Source: Aphelenchoides besseyi (Eukaryota; Nematoda; Chromadorea; Rhabditida; Aphelenchoididae). From it: 64,000 nt of DNA. The DNA lies in the NCBI GenBank assembly GCA_024699855.1, contig JAMPIQ010000007.1, positions 1-64,000 of the forward strand, in the 5' to 3' direction. The notes under the pieces are model-generated. The model saw only the letters and a list, made by a program, of their open reading frames with translations. It was not told the DNA's origin and searched no databases. Shown piece by piece: positions 41,937 to 50,702 of the stretch; positions within the stretch are counted from its first letter, which is position 1; each line of letters begins with the position of its first letter. Both the position numbers and the translations under genes were made by a program.

Positions 41937-42638
41937 CTATCCGCGCCCTGATGGCCGTAGGTTTCGTACGCGAAGCGCCTGAACGATCTCGGCAAGGATC
42001 GCCACGGCGATCTCGGCCGGATTACTGGCGCCTATATCAAGCCCTATCGGCGCATGAATCGCCAGAAGCGCATCCGCATCAACCCCCTCCCCGGACAAGC
42101 GCTCGAGGCGCGATGCGTGGGTAGCGCGACTGCCGAGAGCGCCGATATAAAAGCAACCCGCCCGCAGGGCGTCTGCCAATGGAAAATCATCGATTTTCGG
42201 GTCGTGCGTGAGTGCTACGACAGCAGTGTAGCGATCGAGCGGATCGGCAAGGAAAGCGTCTGCGGGCCAATCTGCCGACAGGTTTACGCCGGGAAACCGC
42301 TCCACCGTGGCGAAGGCCGTGCGTGGATCGACAATGCGCACCTCGAAACCGGCAACCATGGCCATCTGCGCCAGAAACTGGCTGATATGCACGGCACCGA
42401 TGATGACAATGCGCGGCGATGGCAGATAGACATTCAGAAACTTGCCGCCCTGCCGCTCACCAAGCAACCTAGAGCGGCCATCGAGAAACGCGCTTTCGAC
42501 GCCCTCACGGAGTCCCGTCGGATAAAATGTGCCTTCGAGAAGCAAAGTTTCGTCGCCGGTAGCAAGATCGGTCAGCAAGACCACGGCGACGCGCTGTTCG
42601 CGAGCAATATTCAGCCGTTTGAGAGTGTCCAGCCGCAT
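41937..42638 (-). CDS. XdhC/CoxI-family maturation factor, Rossmann half
   Basis: XdhC proteins bind the molybdenum cofactor, promote its sulfuration and insert it into xanthine-dehydrogenase-type enzymes. This 233-residue gene carries the C-terminal XdhC Rossmann domain: SPRIVIIGAVHISQFLAQMA with the nucleotide-loop motif, EVRIVDPRTAFATVERFPG, VALTHDPKIDDFPL, YIGALGSRATHASR and IGLDIGASNPAEIAVAILAEI. The start at 42638 (TGATG overlap with the upstream half) is chosen over 42698. The family's usual single chain is split in two here. Confidence 0.88.
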   Translation of the reverse strand: MRLDTLKRLNIAREQRVAVVLLTDLATGDETLLLEGTFYPTGLREGVESAFLDGRSRLLGERQGGKFLNVYLPSPRIVIIGAVHISQFLAQMAMVAGFEVRIVDPRTAFATVERFPGVNLSADWPADAFLADPLDRYTAVVALTHDPKIDDFPLADALRAGCFYIGALGSRATHASRLERLSGEGVDADALLAIHAPIGLDIGASNPAEIAVAILAEIVQALRVRNLRPSGRG

Positions 42639-42973
42639 CAGTCGAGCCTCTCGACATAGACCCGGATGCGCCCGCCGCAGGACAATCCGACACGCCATGC
42701 CGTTTCATCCGCGACGCCGAACTCCAGCATCACGGCTTTTCCATCTGCAATGACATCAAGGCAGGTCGTGATAACCGATGCCTCGACACAGCCGCCGGAA
42801 ACAGAACCTTCGAAGTTGCCTTCACGATCCACCACCAGATGACTTCCCGCCCGGCGCGGTGCCGAACCCCAGGTTTCAACGACTGTTGCAATCGCCACCT
42901 GCCGCCCGCCCAGCTTCCACGCTTGCGCAATGGTCAGCGGATCCTTGTCTTTCAGGTCTTGTTCCAGAACCAT
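42638..42973 (-). CDS. XdhC/CoxI-family maturation factor, N-terminal half
   Basis: 111 residues from ATG 42973: IAQAWKLGGRQVAIATVVETWGSAPR, then GSHLVVDREGNFEGSVSGGCVEASVI and LSCGGRIRVYVE, the XdhC_CoxI N-terminal domain with its conserved SGGC and SCGG cysteines. Its TGA overlaps the start of the Rossmann half by one base, so the two halves are co-translated. Split XdhC genes occur in several proteobacteria. An earlier in-frame start at 43069 would give an atypical N-terminal extension. Confidence 0.88.
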   Translation of the reverse strand: MVLEQDLKDKDPLTIAQAWKLGGRQVAIATVVETWGSAPRRAGSHLVVDREGNFEGSVSGGCVEASVITTCLDVIADGKAVMLEFGVADETAWRVGLSCGGRIRVYVERLD

Positions 42974-43172
42974 CCGGTGAAACTTCCACGTCTGCGTTGC
43001 GATAATCGGTACCGGCGCCGGCGATCCGATGTGGGCATGCACATCTCGCCTTGCCGCTACCTTGCACATGCTGCCGGGCAGAATAGCAGGAGATCAGGAC
43101 CGCCGACATCAGACGGACTCTGCTTTCCGGAAGAATATTTTCATGGCCAAGCTTCCACCTCGCCAGTTTGCG

Positions 43173-44069
43173 TCAGAAGCGCGTATGCCTTTCTTCGGGC
43201 TGCGGCGATTTGAGGTCATGGCATTCGCAGTGAGCCTCATCAGGAAGTGCAGCGGCCGTTTCCAGGGCAATGCGTGAGGTGAGCATGGAAAGGCTGGGCA
43301 ATACGCTTTCCTGCAACAAGGTTCCCCTGTTGCGATCCATGTAGTCGTTGAATCCTGCCGTTACGAAAGCGCACGGCACGAAGCATGCTCCGATCTCGCG
43401 TGAAAGCGTGGCTTCCGGCGCTATTGAATGGTTGATCACATCGGCTCCGAGGAAATGAAAGGCCATCGCCTCGGCAGGGCTGGTCAAACGGGGTCCATAG
43501 ACATGTCCTGCGACAAGTCCCTGTTCGATACCATGCACCCGGCAAGACGATGGCCATTGGCGGCGCGCTGTTGACGCGAGCGTTTCGGCGCAATGCGGGC
43601 AGACGATGCGCTTGCCGGAGCAATCGAAGCGCTGACGGCCAGGAAGAAGGGAATAGGGTGTCTGAGTGAGTTCGATGATATCGGCATTGATAACCATGTC
43701 GCCAGGCTGGATCGCCTTATTAACCGCTCCGATAGTCGAGCAGGCAAGAACCCGCCGCACACCGGCATTCATCAGGACCCAGAAGGCACGCCGGTGGCAG
43801 GAATGGTCAATCTCGTCTCGCGGATTGCCGTGGGAATACATGCACAGCGCAGCCTTGCTACGGCCTTCGGCGGTAATTGAGGCATCGAATTCGAGCAGCT
43901 TCCAGTTTTCTGAAATGCCGTAGGGGGTTTCGAATGCCAGGTCACGCGCAAGAACACGGACACCATCGACGCCCACGTCTTCGGGAAAGGCCAGTCCCCA
44001 GTTAGCAGAACCTGTGATGATCGCCAGTCCGGCTTTTGGAATGGCAGATGTAGCAGGAGTATCGGTCAT
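43173..44069 (-). CDS. purine nucleoside phosphorylase of the MTAP/MTIP family
   Basis: Phosphorylase of the 5'-methylthioadenosine/methylthioinosine type, which splits a purine-ribose N-glycosidic bond with phosphate. 298 residues, intact from ATG 44069. AIITGSANWG is the phosphate-binding start, HGNPRDEIDHSCHRRAFW the substrate loop, and YGPRLTSPAEAMAFHFLGADVI followed by NHSIAPEATLSREIG the diagnostic block. It is the fifth gene of the ABC importer operon, so the importer probably brings in a nucleoside-like compound that it cleaves. Confidence 0.82.
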   Translation of the reverse strand: MTDTPATSAIPKAGLAIITGSANWGLAFPEDVGVDGVRVLARDLAFETPYGISENWKLLEFDASITAEGRSKAALCMYSHGNPRDEIDHSCHRRAFWVLMNAGVRRVLACSTIGAVNKAIQPGDMVINADIIELTQTPYSLLPGRQRFDCSGKRIVCPHCAETLASTARRQWPSSCRVHGIEQGLVAGHVYGPRLTSPAEAMAFHFLGADVINHSIAPEATLSREIGACFVPCAFVTAGFNDYMDRNRGTLLQESVLPSLSMLTSRIALETAAALPDEAHCECHDLKSPQPEERHTRF

Positions 44070-44079
44070 GATGAGTCTT

Positions 44080-44881
44080 TCAGAGAGTATCGCTACGCTG
44101 GCGCAAGTTGAAAAATAGTGCGACGCCGGTGATGAGAACCGTCCACAATGTCGAGATGGCGGCAATGGTCGGGTCGATCTGGTCGCGCAGCGATATGAAC
44201 ATCAGCTTGGGGAGGGTGCTGTTCTGGCCGCTGGCGACAAAGATGGAAATCACCGCTTCATCCAGCGACGTAAGAAAGGCCATCAGCGCGGCCGTCGTCA
44301 GACTGAGGCCAAGCTGGGGCAGGATGATGCCACCCATGGTGCGAAACCAGCCCGCGCCAAGGCTTCTGGCCGCCTGGGCCTGAGCCCAGTCGAAACGATT
44401 GATAGCAGGGCAACAATACGATGACGGCAACCGGAATGGCCAGAACCACATGGCCGGCCAGTACACCGGTCAGCGTGCCGACAAGGCCGAGCTTCGCGAG
44501 AATGAAAAACAGGCCTATTGCCAGAAGAATGCCTGGCGTTACGGATGGTGACAGAAGCATCATATAGATTGCGGCAGCCCTTCGGCCCGTCAGCCGGTTG
44601 ATGGCAAAGCAGGCAAGAAAACTGATCGGCACCGCGATCACGGCTGTAAGAACACCGAGCAGAAGGCTCGTTCTCAGCGCCGCCATCCATGACGCGGACG
44701 AGAAGAACGCACCATACCAGCGCAATGACCATTCGCGCGGAGGAAACTCCAGAAGGTCCGATGCCGAAAAAGACAAGGGAATGACGATGAGCGTCGGCAG
44801 CATCATGAACACCAGCACGATGCACGAAAAGATCCAGAGGCACGTCCTGGAAAGCCGGTTGTCCTGATAGGCATCAAGCAT
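44080..44881 (-). CDS. ABC transporter permease, PotC-like, one apparent frameshift
   Basis: Second inner-membrane permease of a spermidine/putrescine-type importer. About six helices; LWIFSCIVLVFMMLPTLIVIPLSFSAS starts the protein. The EAA-type loop AQAARSLGAGWFRTMGGIILPQL is in the second frame; the break is near 44405. Final segment ISLRDQIDPTIAAISTLW is typical of PotC-type permeases. Overlaps permease 1 by 8 bases, and its stop is 10 bases before the phosphorylase. Confidence 0.88.
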
Positions 44882-45743
44882 TGCGAACCCTCACGGCTGT
44901 GAGCTGGCGCAAGCCGAAGACCATGGCGCCTGTCGTAAGAACAAGAACGAGCAAGACAACGCCAAGCGCGCTCGCCGAACCCCAGTCCTGAAATGTGGAG
45001 AGTGTGCGTTCGATACGAATGGCGACCGGGTTGACCTTGCCGCCGCCCAGAACAGCGGGCGTGACGAAGAAACCGAGCGTGTAGATAAAGACGATGGTGG
45101 ACCCCGAAAGGATACCGCCAACCGAGAGCGGCAGGATGACGGTGCGCACGCAATGCCACATGCTGGCCCCCATGCTGGCGGAGGCACGGATGATATTGGA
45201 GTCTATGTCTCGCATTGCGGCATAAACAGGCAGAATAAAAAGCGGCAGCATGTAGTGAACCATGCCGACGAGGGTTCCGGAGAAATTATAGACCAGTGGC
45301 AACGGCGTGTCGGTTATGCCGAGGGCGCCCAGCGTGGGATTTACAAGCCCGTCACGGCGCAACAACACAAGCCAGCCATAAGTCCGAACCAGAATGGAGG
45401 TCCACAGCGGCAACATAATGAAAATCAGCATCCGATTAGCGATTCTCGGCCGTGCGCTTGCCAGCGTTAATGCCACTGGGATGCCGAGAACGATACAAAT
45501 GGCAAGAGTGGCCCCGGACAACATGATCGTAGTCCAGAGCGCGGACCAGGTGAGGCCGCTGAAGAGGATTTTCTCATAGTTTGCCAGCGTTGCCTGGCCG
45601 CCAATGTTGAGGAAGGACTGCCGCAGGATCCAGACCATCGGCACAATCGCGCCCATCCCGACCAGAACAAGGGCTGGCAAGGACAGCGACAGAAAGAATC
45701 GCCTTTCCTTGCGAGTATCTTTTACAAGGTCTGATGCGCTCAT
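44874..45743 (-). CDS. ABC transporter permease, PotB-like
   Basis: First permease of the importer, 289 residues, intact. Helices are clear, starting with SLSLPALVLVGMGAIVPMVWIL. The EAA loop reads IIRASASMGASMWHCVRTVILPLS, and PLWTSILVRTYGWLVLL is a conserved PotB-family block. Overlaps the ATPase gene by 4 bases. Confidence 0.92.
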   Translation of the reverse strand: MSASDLVKDTRKERRFFLSLSLPALVLVGMGAIVPMVWILRQSFLNIGGQATLANYEKILFSGLTWSALWTTIMLSGATLAICIVLGIPVALTLASARPRIANRMLIFIMLPLWTSILVRTYGWLVLLRRDGLVNPTLGALGITDTPLPLVYNFSGTLVGMVHYMLPLFILPVYAAMRDIDSNIIRASASMGASMWHCVRTVILPLSVGGILSGSTIVFIYTLGFFVTPAVLGGGKVNPVAIRIERTLSTFQDWGSASALGVVLLVLVLTTGAMVFGLRQLTAVRVRNA

Positions 45744-46771
45744 GCGGACGCCCCCTCGTCCAGAATGTGAACATGTCGCGCAGCCGCATAGGCTGTAACC
45801 GGTTCACCGGGCTGCAATTGCGGACATGCACCCGAATGTGTAGCCGGAATACTCAACATGACCTCTTCACCATTGCCGAGATGGAGATTGAGGAGCCAGT
45901 TTTCACCGCGAAATGCCTTAGCCTTGAGATGGCCAGCGATGGAAACACGATCGCTACCGGCCGCATCGGCCTCAAGATGGAAACTTTCCGCACGGATCAT
46001 TGCGAACCCCTTGCTACCAGCGTTGAGCGCCGGAGCCGGAAGAACGTTCGCTTCACCCATGAATTCAGCGACGAAACGTGTGCGGGGACGATGGTAAATG
46101 TCCTGCGGTGCACCGATCTGCTGGATGACACCGGCATCCATCACCGCGATGCGATCCGACATGGTCAGAGCCTCGCGCTGGTCGTGGGTCACGTAAATCG
46201 TGGTGATGCCCAGATCATCATGCAACTTGCGGATTTCGAACTGCATATGTTCGCGCAGGTTCTTGTCGAGCGCAGAAAGCGGCTCGTCCATGAGCATGAC
46301 ACGCGGTTCGAACACAATTGCGCGGGCAAGGGCCACGCGCTGGCGCTGGCCACCTGAAAGGGCCGCGATGTTTCTGTCGCCGAACCCGTCCAGCTTGACG
46401 CGGGCAAGGGCGGCGAGAGCACGCTCGCGGGCTTGTGCTTTCGGCACACGCCGCAGGGCGAGCGGATATTCCACATTCGCCAGAACGCTCATATGCGGGA
46501 AGAGGGCATAGTTCTGGAAAACGATGCCGATCTCGCGTTTTTCGGGCGGAAGCCGGGTGAAGTCCCGGCCTCCAATGATGAGAGAACCGCTATCCGGGCG
46601 AACAAACCCCGCCAGCGCCATCAAAAGCGTTGTCTTTCCTGACCCCGAAGGACCAAGGAGCGTCAGAAATTCGCCAGCGGCGATATCAAGCGAAACATCG
46701 TTCAGCGCAACATAAGTCCCATAGGTCTTCTGCACATTGCTGATCGTGATTGGTAGCGAGGTCGTTGCCAT
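45740..46771 (-). CDS. ABC transporter ATP-binding protein, PotA-like
   Basis: 343 residues, intact. Walker A GPSGSGKTT, Q-loop VFQNYALFPHM, signature LSGGQRQRVALARA, Walker B RVMLMDEPLSALD and H-loop YVTHDQREAL, followed by a C-terminal TOBE-type regulatory domain (~residues 260-340). This is the MalK/PotA class used by polyamine-type importers. It powers the two permeases that follow. Confidence 0.94.
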   Translation of the reverse strand: MATTSLPITISNVQKTYGTYVALNDVSLDIAAGEFLTLLGPSGSGKTTLLMALAGFVRPDSGSLIIGGRDFTRLPPEKREIGIVFQNYALFPHMSVLANVEYPLALRRVPKAQARERALAALARVKLDGFGDRNIAALSGGQRQRVALARAIVFEPRVMLMDEPLSALDKNLREHMQFEIRKLHDDLGITTIYVTHDQREALTMSDRIAVMDAGVIQQIGAPQDIYHRPRTRFVAEFMGEANVLPAPALNAGSKGFAMIRAESFHLEADAAGSDRVSIAGHLKAKAFRGENWLLNLHLGNGEEVMLSIPATHSGACPQLQPGEPVTAYAAARHVHILDEGASA

Positions 46772-46797
46772 GGTGATCGTGGTTCTCTGCGCAAATG

Positions 46798-47845
46798 TTA
46801 GCGGTTCATCATCTCGTCAAATGCGAGTTGAGCGGCTTCACCGTTCTTGAGCCACCAGTCGGCCTTTGAGAAAAACGGAAGTTTCCACATTGCCGGGGGC
46901 CGTAGCGAGAAACGCCATTTTTTCTGGCGGGATGAGTCCACCCTCATACGCTGCCGGATTGACCGGACCATAGGCGATGAAGTCCGTAAGCTTTGCGCCG
47001 CGCGCAGGCTGGGTCATCGCAGAGATGAGCTTCATGGCCGCTTCGCGGTTTGCCGAACCCTTGGGAACAGCGAGGCAGTCAGTGCCAATCACAGATCCTT
47101 TGAACGTGTAGTCGGCAGGACCACCATCGGCCTTGACGCTCTGGGCGCGACCGTTCCAGGTCACTACAAGATCGGCCTCTCCGTCCTTGAGGATTTGCGC
47201 GGATTGGGCGCCCGATGTCCACCACACAGCAACATCCGGCTTGAGCTCCTCAAGCCTTGCGATAGCGCGTTTAATGCCTTCGGGGGCGTGTCGAGTATCT
47301 TGTATATGTCGCCAGGCGCAACGCCTTCGGAGAGAAGCGCGATCTCGATCAGATCCTGAGCGTTGGCGCGCAAAGCCCGCTTGCCCGGAAACGCCTTGAC
47401 ATCCCAGAACTCGGCCCAGTTCTTCGGTGCATTCGCGCCGAAGGTCTTGGTGTTCCAGGCCATTACCGTGCCGTAGGAACTGAAGGGGTAGCAATATTCG
47501 GATTCGGCACCGGCAGGCAGCGTCTTAGGATCGATGATGTTGTAGTCCAGCTTCTCCAGCAGCCCCTGTGCCGCAGCCTGAGCGCCTTCAGGCGAGCCGA
47601 GGTGAATAATATCCGTCGTCACCGCCCCGGAAGTAACCTGCATCTTGAGAGCCGCGAAACCGTCACTCTGGGTTTCCTCACGAACGTCCAGGCCGAGTTC
47701 GGCGGCAGCGGGGTCCCCACATAACCTCCTTCATCGCCTTGCCGTAGTCGCCTCCGGCGGTGGTGATGGTGAGGGATTGGGCTGCCAGCGGGCTTGCGGC
47801 TACGAGCGCGACCATGGCCGCGGAAAAGTACATCATGCGGGACAT
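46798..47845 (-). CDS. periplasmic substrate-binding protein of the Pot-type importer, apparent frameshifts
   Basis: Extracellular solute-binding protein (type II, PotD/AfuA-like) of ~349 residues. The start ATG at 47845 follows AAGGAGA and gives a signal peptide (FSAAMVALVAASPLAAQS). The mature part begins TITTAGGDYGKAM, with later QVTSGAVTTDIIHLGSPE, YCYPFSSYGTVMAWNTKTFG, NWAEFWDVKAFPGKRALRA, VAVWWTSGAQSAQILKDGEA and LAFDEMMNR at the end. Frame changes lie near 47720 (GGGG/CCCC), 47290 and 46870. First gene of the leftward operon, divergent from LacI. Confidence 0.86.
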
Positions 47846-47907
47846 CAACAGTCTCCTTTGTTCACCTCTGAAACACGATTTCTTTCGGATCTAAGCCATT
47901 TTTTAAA

Positions 47908-47925
47908 AATCGTAACGTTACGATT
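47908..47925. promoter_or_regulatory. perfect 18-bp LacI-type operator
   Basis: AATCGTAACGTTACGATT is a perfect palindrome with the central CG of LacI-family operators, midway between the importer operon and the divergent LacI gene. It is the obvious binding site of that regulator and probably represses the importer, phosphorylase and perhaps the cofactor genes. Confidence 0.85.
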
Positions 47926-48028
47926 GATAAAAAAGTGCATTTCGTCAAGTTCGTTTTTAATAGATGTCATCCGCGCTTCCCTTATTCCGATGGAACGGGC
48001 AGTGTACGCCAACGATGAAAAAGGAGCT

Positions 48029-49062
48029 ATGAGTCTGTCGATGGAAGGAAACGGACGGGCAAATCTGAAGCAAATCGCGTCCGAACTCGGCTTGTCAGTC
48101 ACGACAGTTTCCCGTGCGCTGAAGGATGGTCCCGAGGTGCATCCCAGCACGATTGCTAGGGTGAAGAAGGCCGCGAATGCTGCGGGCTATGTTCCCAATC
48201 TTCATGGGACGGCATTACGAACGGGACGAACGCGGACTTTGTCTGCCATTCTTCCAATGGAGACGAGGGACTATCTTTCCGACCTTGCCAAGCTGCCGCT
48301 GATGGAAGGAATGACACTTGCGGCGCAGGAAAACGGTTACAGCCTGTCGATTTCATCGACAACACCGGATGACGATCCCCAGGAGAACCTGAAGCGTGTC
48401 GTTCAGGCAGGAAGTGCTGACGGGATTATCATTACCAGAATGGTCGCCGATGATGCACGAGTGCCATATTTGCTAAAGCAGCAAATTCCGTTCGTTGCCT
48501 TCGGACGCAGCGGTTCTGATCTCGATTACGCTTATGTCGATATCGACAACGAGCAAATTGCCTATGAAGGCGTACAGATGCTGGTGAAGGAGGGATGCCG
48601 GTCTATTGCCCTGCAACTTCTGACGCTCGAAGATCAGTATAGCACCACGCGCATGGCCGGGTATTCGAGGGCAATGGTCGAGGCCGGGCTGGAAATCGAT
48701 CCGCGACTGATCGGCTATCAGGAATTTACCATCGCCGCGAGTGAGCGGTGGGTCGACAGATTGCTCGATTTGCCAGATTCGATCTCGGGGTTGATCTGTG
48801 CCAGTGAACTCGGCCTGCTTGGCGCGCTAAGTGCCATGCGGCAGCGCAATCTCGTTCCGGGGCAGGATGTCCGTATCGTCGTACGCGACAATACGCAGAT
48901 GTGCCGTTACCCCCCCTTTCCATACCCCTGATCGCGCATTCGGTGGATATGGTTGCGGTCGGTCGTAATCTGGTCGAAGGCCTCATTCGTCAGATCGAAA
49001 AGCCTGAAATGCCACTGCAACGACTGGTAATGTCCGGCGAACTCCAAAGATTCGGTATCTGA
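48029..49062 (+). CDS. LacI-family regulator of the Pot-type importer/phosphorylase operon, one apparent frameshift
   Basis: HTH NLKQIASELGLSVTTVSRALKDG, hinge AAGYVPNLHGTALRTGRT, then a ligand-binding domain (DGIIITRMVADDARVPYLL, PFVAFGRSGSDLDYAYVDIDN, LICASELGLLGAL). A C7 run at 48911-48917 breaks the frame; the other frame gives IPLIAHSVDMVAVGRNLVEGL to the stop at 49062. Span ~344 residues. Start uncertain: ATG 48029 has AAGGAG only two bases away, ATG 48041 or 47990 are alternatives. Confidence 0.88.
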
Positions 49063-49491
49063 CCGTGCCCTCGAGCTTAGCGTCTTCGGACGCCTCGATG
49101 CGCCACGGCGGGGTCGCTCGCCAGCCGGGTACGCTGATTTTAGAACATGGATTTTTGACGGGCAGGATTCTAATTATAAATCCATGCTTGCGATCCGCTA
49201 TACTATTCGTCGACAGTTTGAATTGGTTCAAGAGCAAACCGCAACACTGGATTGCGTTCCTTCTTCGTTGATTTCTGAAACTGGGCGTTCACTCTGCTTC
49301 TAGAAAAAACTGCAAGGGATCGTCACAGAGTTGCGACTGAAATAATTTCTTGACCTTTGCAGAGGAAAGAAGCTCTAAGGCGAATGATATGGAATGGCGA
49401 ATTTTTGCACGTCATTCAGGGAAAGCAGTGGGCATTGTAGGTCGCAGCGATAAGCGCAATAGGGACCAGTAGACTAGAAGGCGGCCATAAG
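49063..49491. other. gap between the LacI and TetR genes
   Basis: 429 bases with no convincing gene. AT-rich around 49140-49240 with a possible -10 (TATACT near 49199) and further AT-rich stretches before the TetR start, so it probably holds the tetR promoter. No palindrome comparable to the other operators was seen. Confidence 0.4.
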
Positions 49492-50107
49492 ATGCGTCGA
49501 ACCCAGGCCGAGCGATCTGAGGAGGAAACACGTAAAAAGCTCTGCCAAGCGGCACTCGACGCGATGAATGAGGTGGGCTACGGACGGTTTTCAACTGAAG
49601 ATGTTGCGCTTAGAGCGAATGTTTCCCGCGGAGCGCTTACCCATCAGTTTCCAAGCCGTAACGCACTGATTATCGCCGCGTTTGATTATCTCATTTTTTC
49701 CTGGGAGACCGACTGGCTTGAGTTCATCGGAAAGAATGAGCGCCGCCTCTCTCCAGATGAAGTGACGGATTTTCTTTGGGACAGGTTGTTTCAGGCCGGA
49801 AACTACATTGCATCTCTGGAGATAATGCTGGCGTCCCGCAATGATGACGAATTAGGCAATGGTATCCGTGAGATATGGGTCAAATGGGGCATCAAGCCGC
49901 GACAAGGCTATCGCAAAGTTGCTCGGCGTCTCGCTCGATCGGCCGGAAACGGACGAGTTCATACAACTTAGCCTGTGTGTCCTGCGTGGCATAGCGCTTC
50001 ACAGCAGTTTCAGTTCCAATTCGACCAAAGAGCTTCAGAGAAGCCTGCTGGGAAAATGGAAGGAAATGTTGGTTTCCGCATATGGAGATGATTGGAGAAC
50101 GCCGTAG
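49492..50107 (+). CDS. TetR-family regulator of the amidohydrolase cluster, one apparent frameshift
   Basis: N-terminal TetR HTH: RKKLCQAALDAMNEVGYGRFSTEDVALRANVSRGALTHQFPSR is spread over residues ~14-56, with the typical tyrosine-like loop replaced by HQF. The ligand domain includes YLIFSWETDWLEFIGKNERR. A frame change near 49905 leads to LLGVSLDRPETDEFIQLSLC and the end DDWRTP. Span ~205 residues. It precedes a 26-bp inverted repeat just before the amidohydrolase gene. Confidence 0.82.
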
Positions 50108-50646
50108 TCACATTTGGTGCGGTGATGTGAAGTTGTGAACGTCCTAAATTGGGCTTCTTCTGCTTCGAATGGGTTAGCTTCAATTTTTATCACGTCTCAC
50201 CACTCAGCTATGGCGCATTGCGGTGTTTTTGGCCAATAAAATCCGTCAAGTAAGCGGCGGATGCGCGGCTTTTGCTCTGCATTTGATTTTTGTGTGGCTG
50301 ACACTGATCTGTCCAAACTCTCCGGGTGACTTCTCCGGTTCGCGTATCCGGTTCCGGGACGATTGAACGTTGCAGGTATGCTGCGCCCGCCGGGTAGGCG
50401 AATGTTTGAAACATGCTTTCCGGTCGTGAAGCAACAGTAGGTATCGCGTTGAGTGCAGTGCGAATATCGCGCCGGTATTTTGTCGACATACATATATTAT
50501 ATTAAAAATATAGAAATCTCAAAAAGATAGCAACTTTATTGGGTTGACTGGGATAGCGCGCCATTGTGCAGATGCACTCAGTTTGCCCTGAAAATGTGCA
50601 TGTGCAGCAAATGCATCGTGTAGGGCACTTTTTAGATTTTCTCTAT
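50108..50646. other. gap upstream of the amidohydrolase operon
   Basis: About 540 bases without a convincing gene. A minus-strand open frame (50197-50493) has no ribosome site, no recognisable motif and an unusual composition, so I leave it out. AT-rich around 50480-50560, probably part of the operon promoter. Confidence 0.4.
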
Positions 50647-50672
50647 TTACAAACAGACGTGCCCGTTTGTAA
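50647..50672. promoter_or_regulatory. 26-bp inverted repeat, candidate TetR operator
   Basis: TTACAAAC and GTTTGTAA are separated by 10 bases whose inner positions continue the symmetry partly (GACG/TGCC). It lies 30 bases before the amidohydrolase start. Long, wide palindromes of this kind suit TetR dimers, and the TetR gene is the nearest regulator upstream. Confidence 0.7.
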
Positions 50673-50702
50673 TGTTAAGAAAATACGAAAGCAGGGGTTC
50701 CT

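Noticed and set aside
47645..48028. Much longer N-terminus for the second LacI regulator
   Set aside because: The frame upstream of 47990 crosses the operator and the divergent binding-protein gene, and the LacI HTH begins right after the 48029/48041 starts.
50197..50493. Minus-strand open frame of 98 codons before the amidohydrolase operon
   Set aside because: No ribosome site, no recognisable domain and no plausible partner; it looks like a chance frame in a promoter region.
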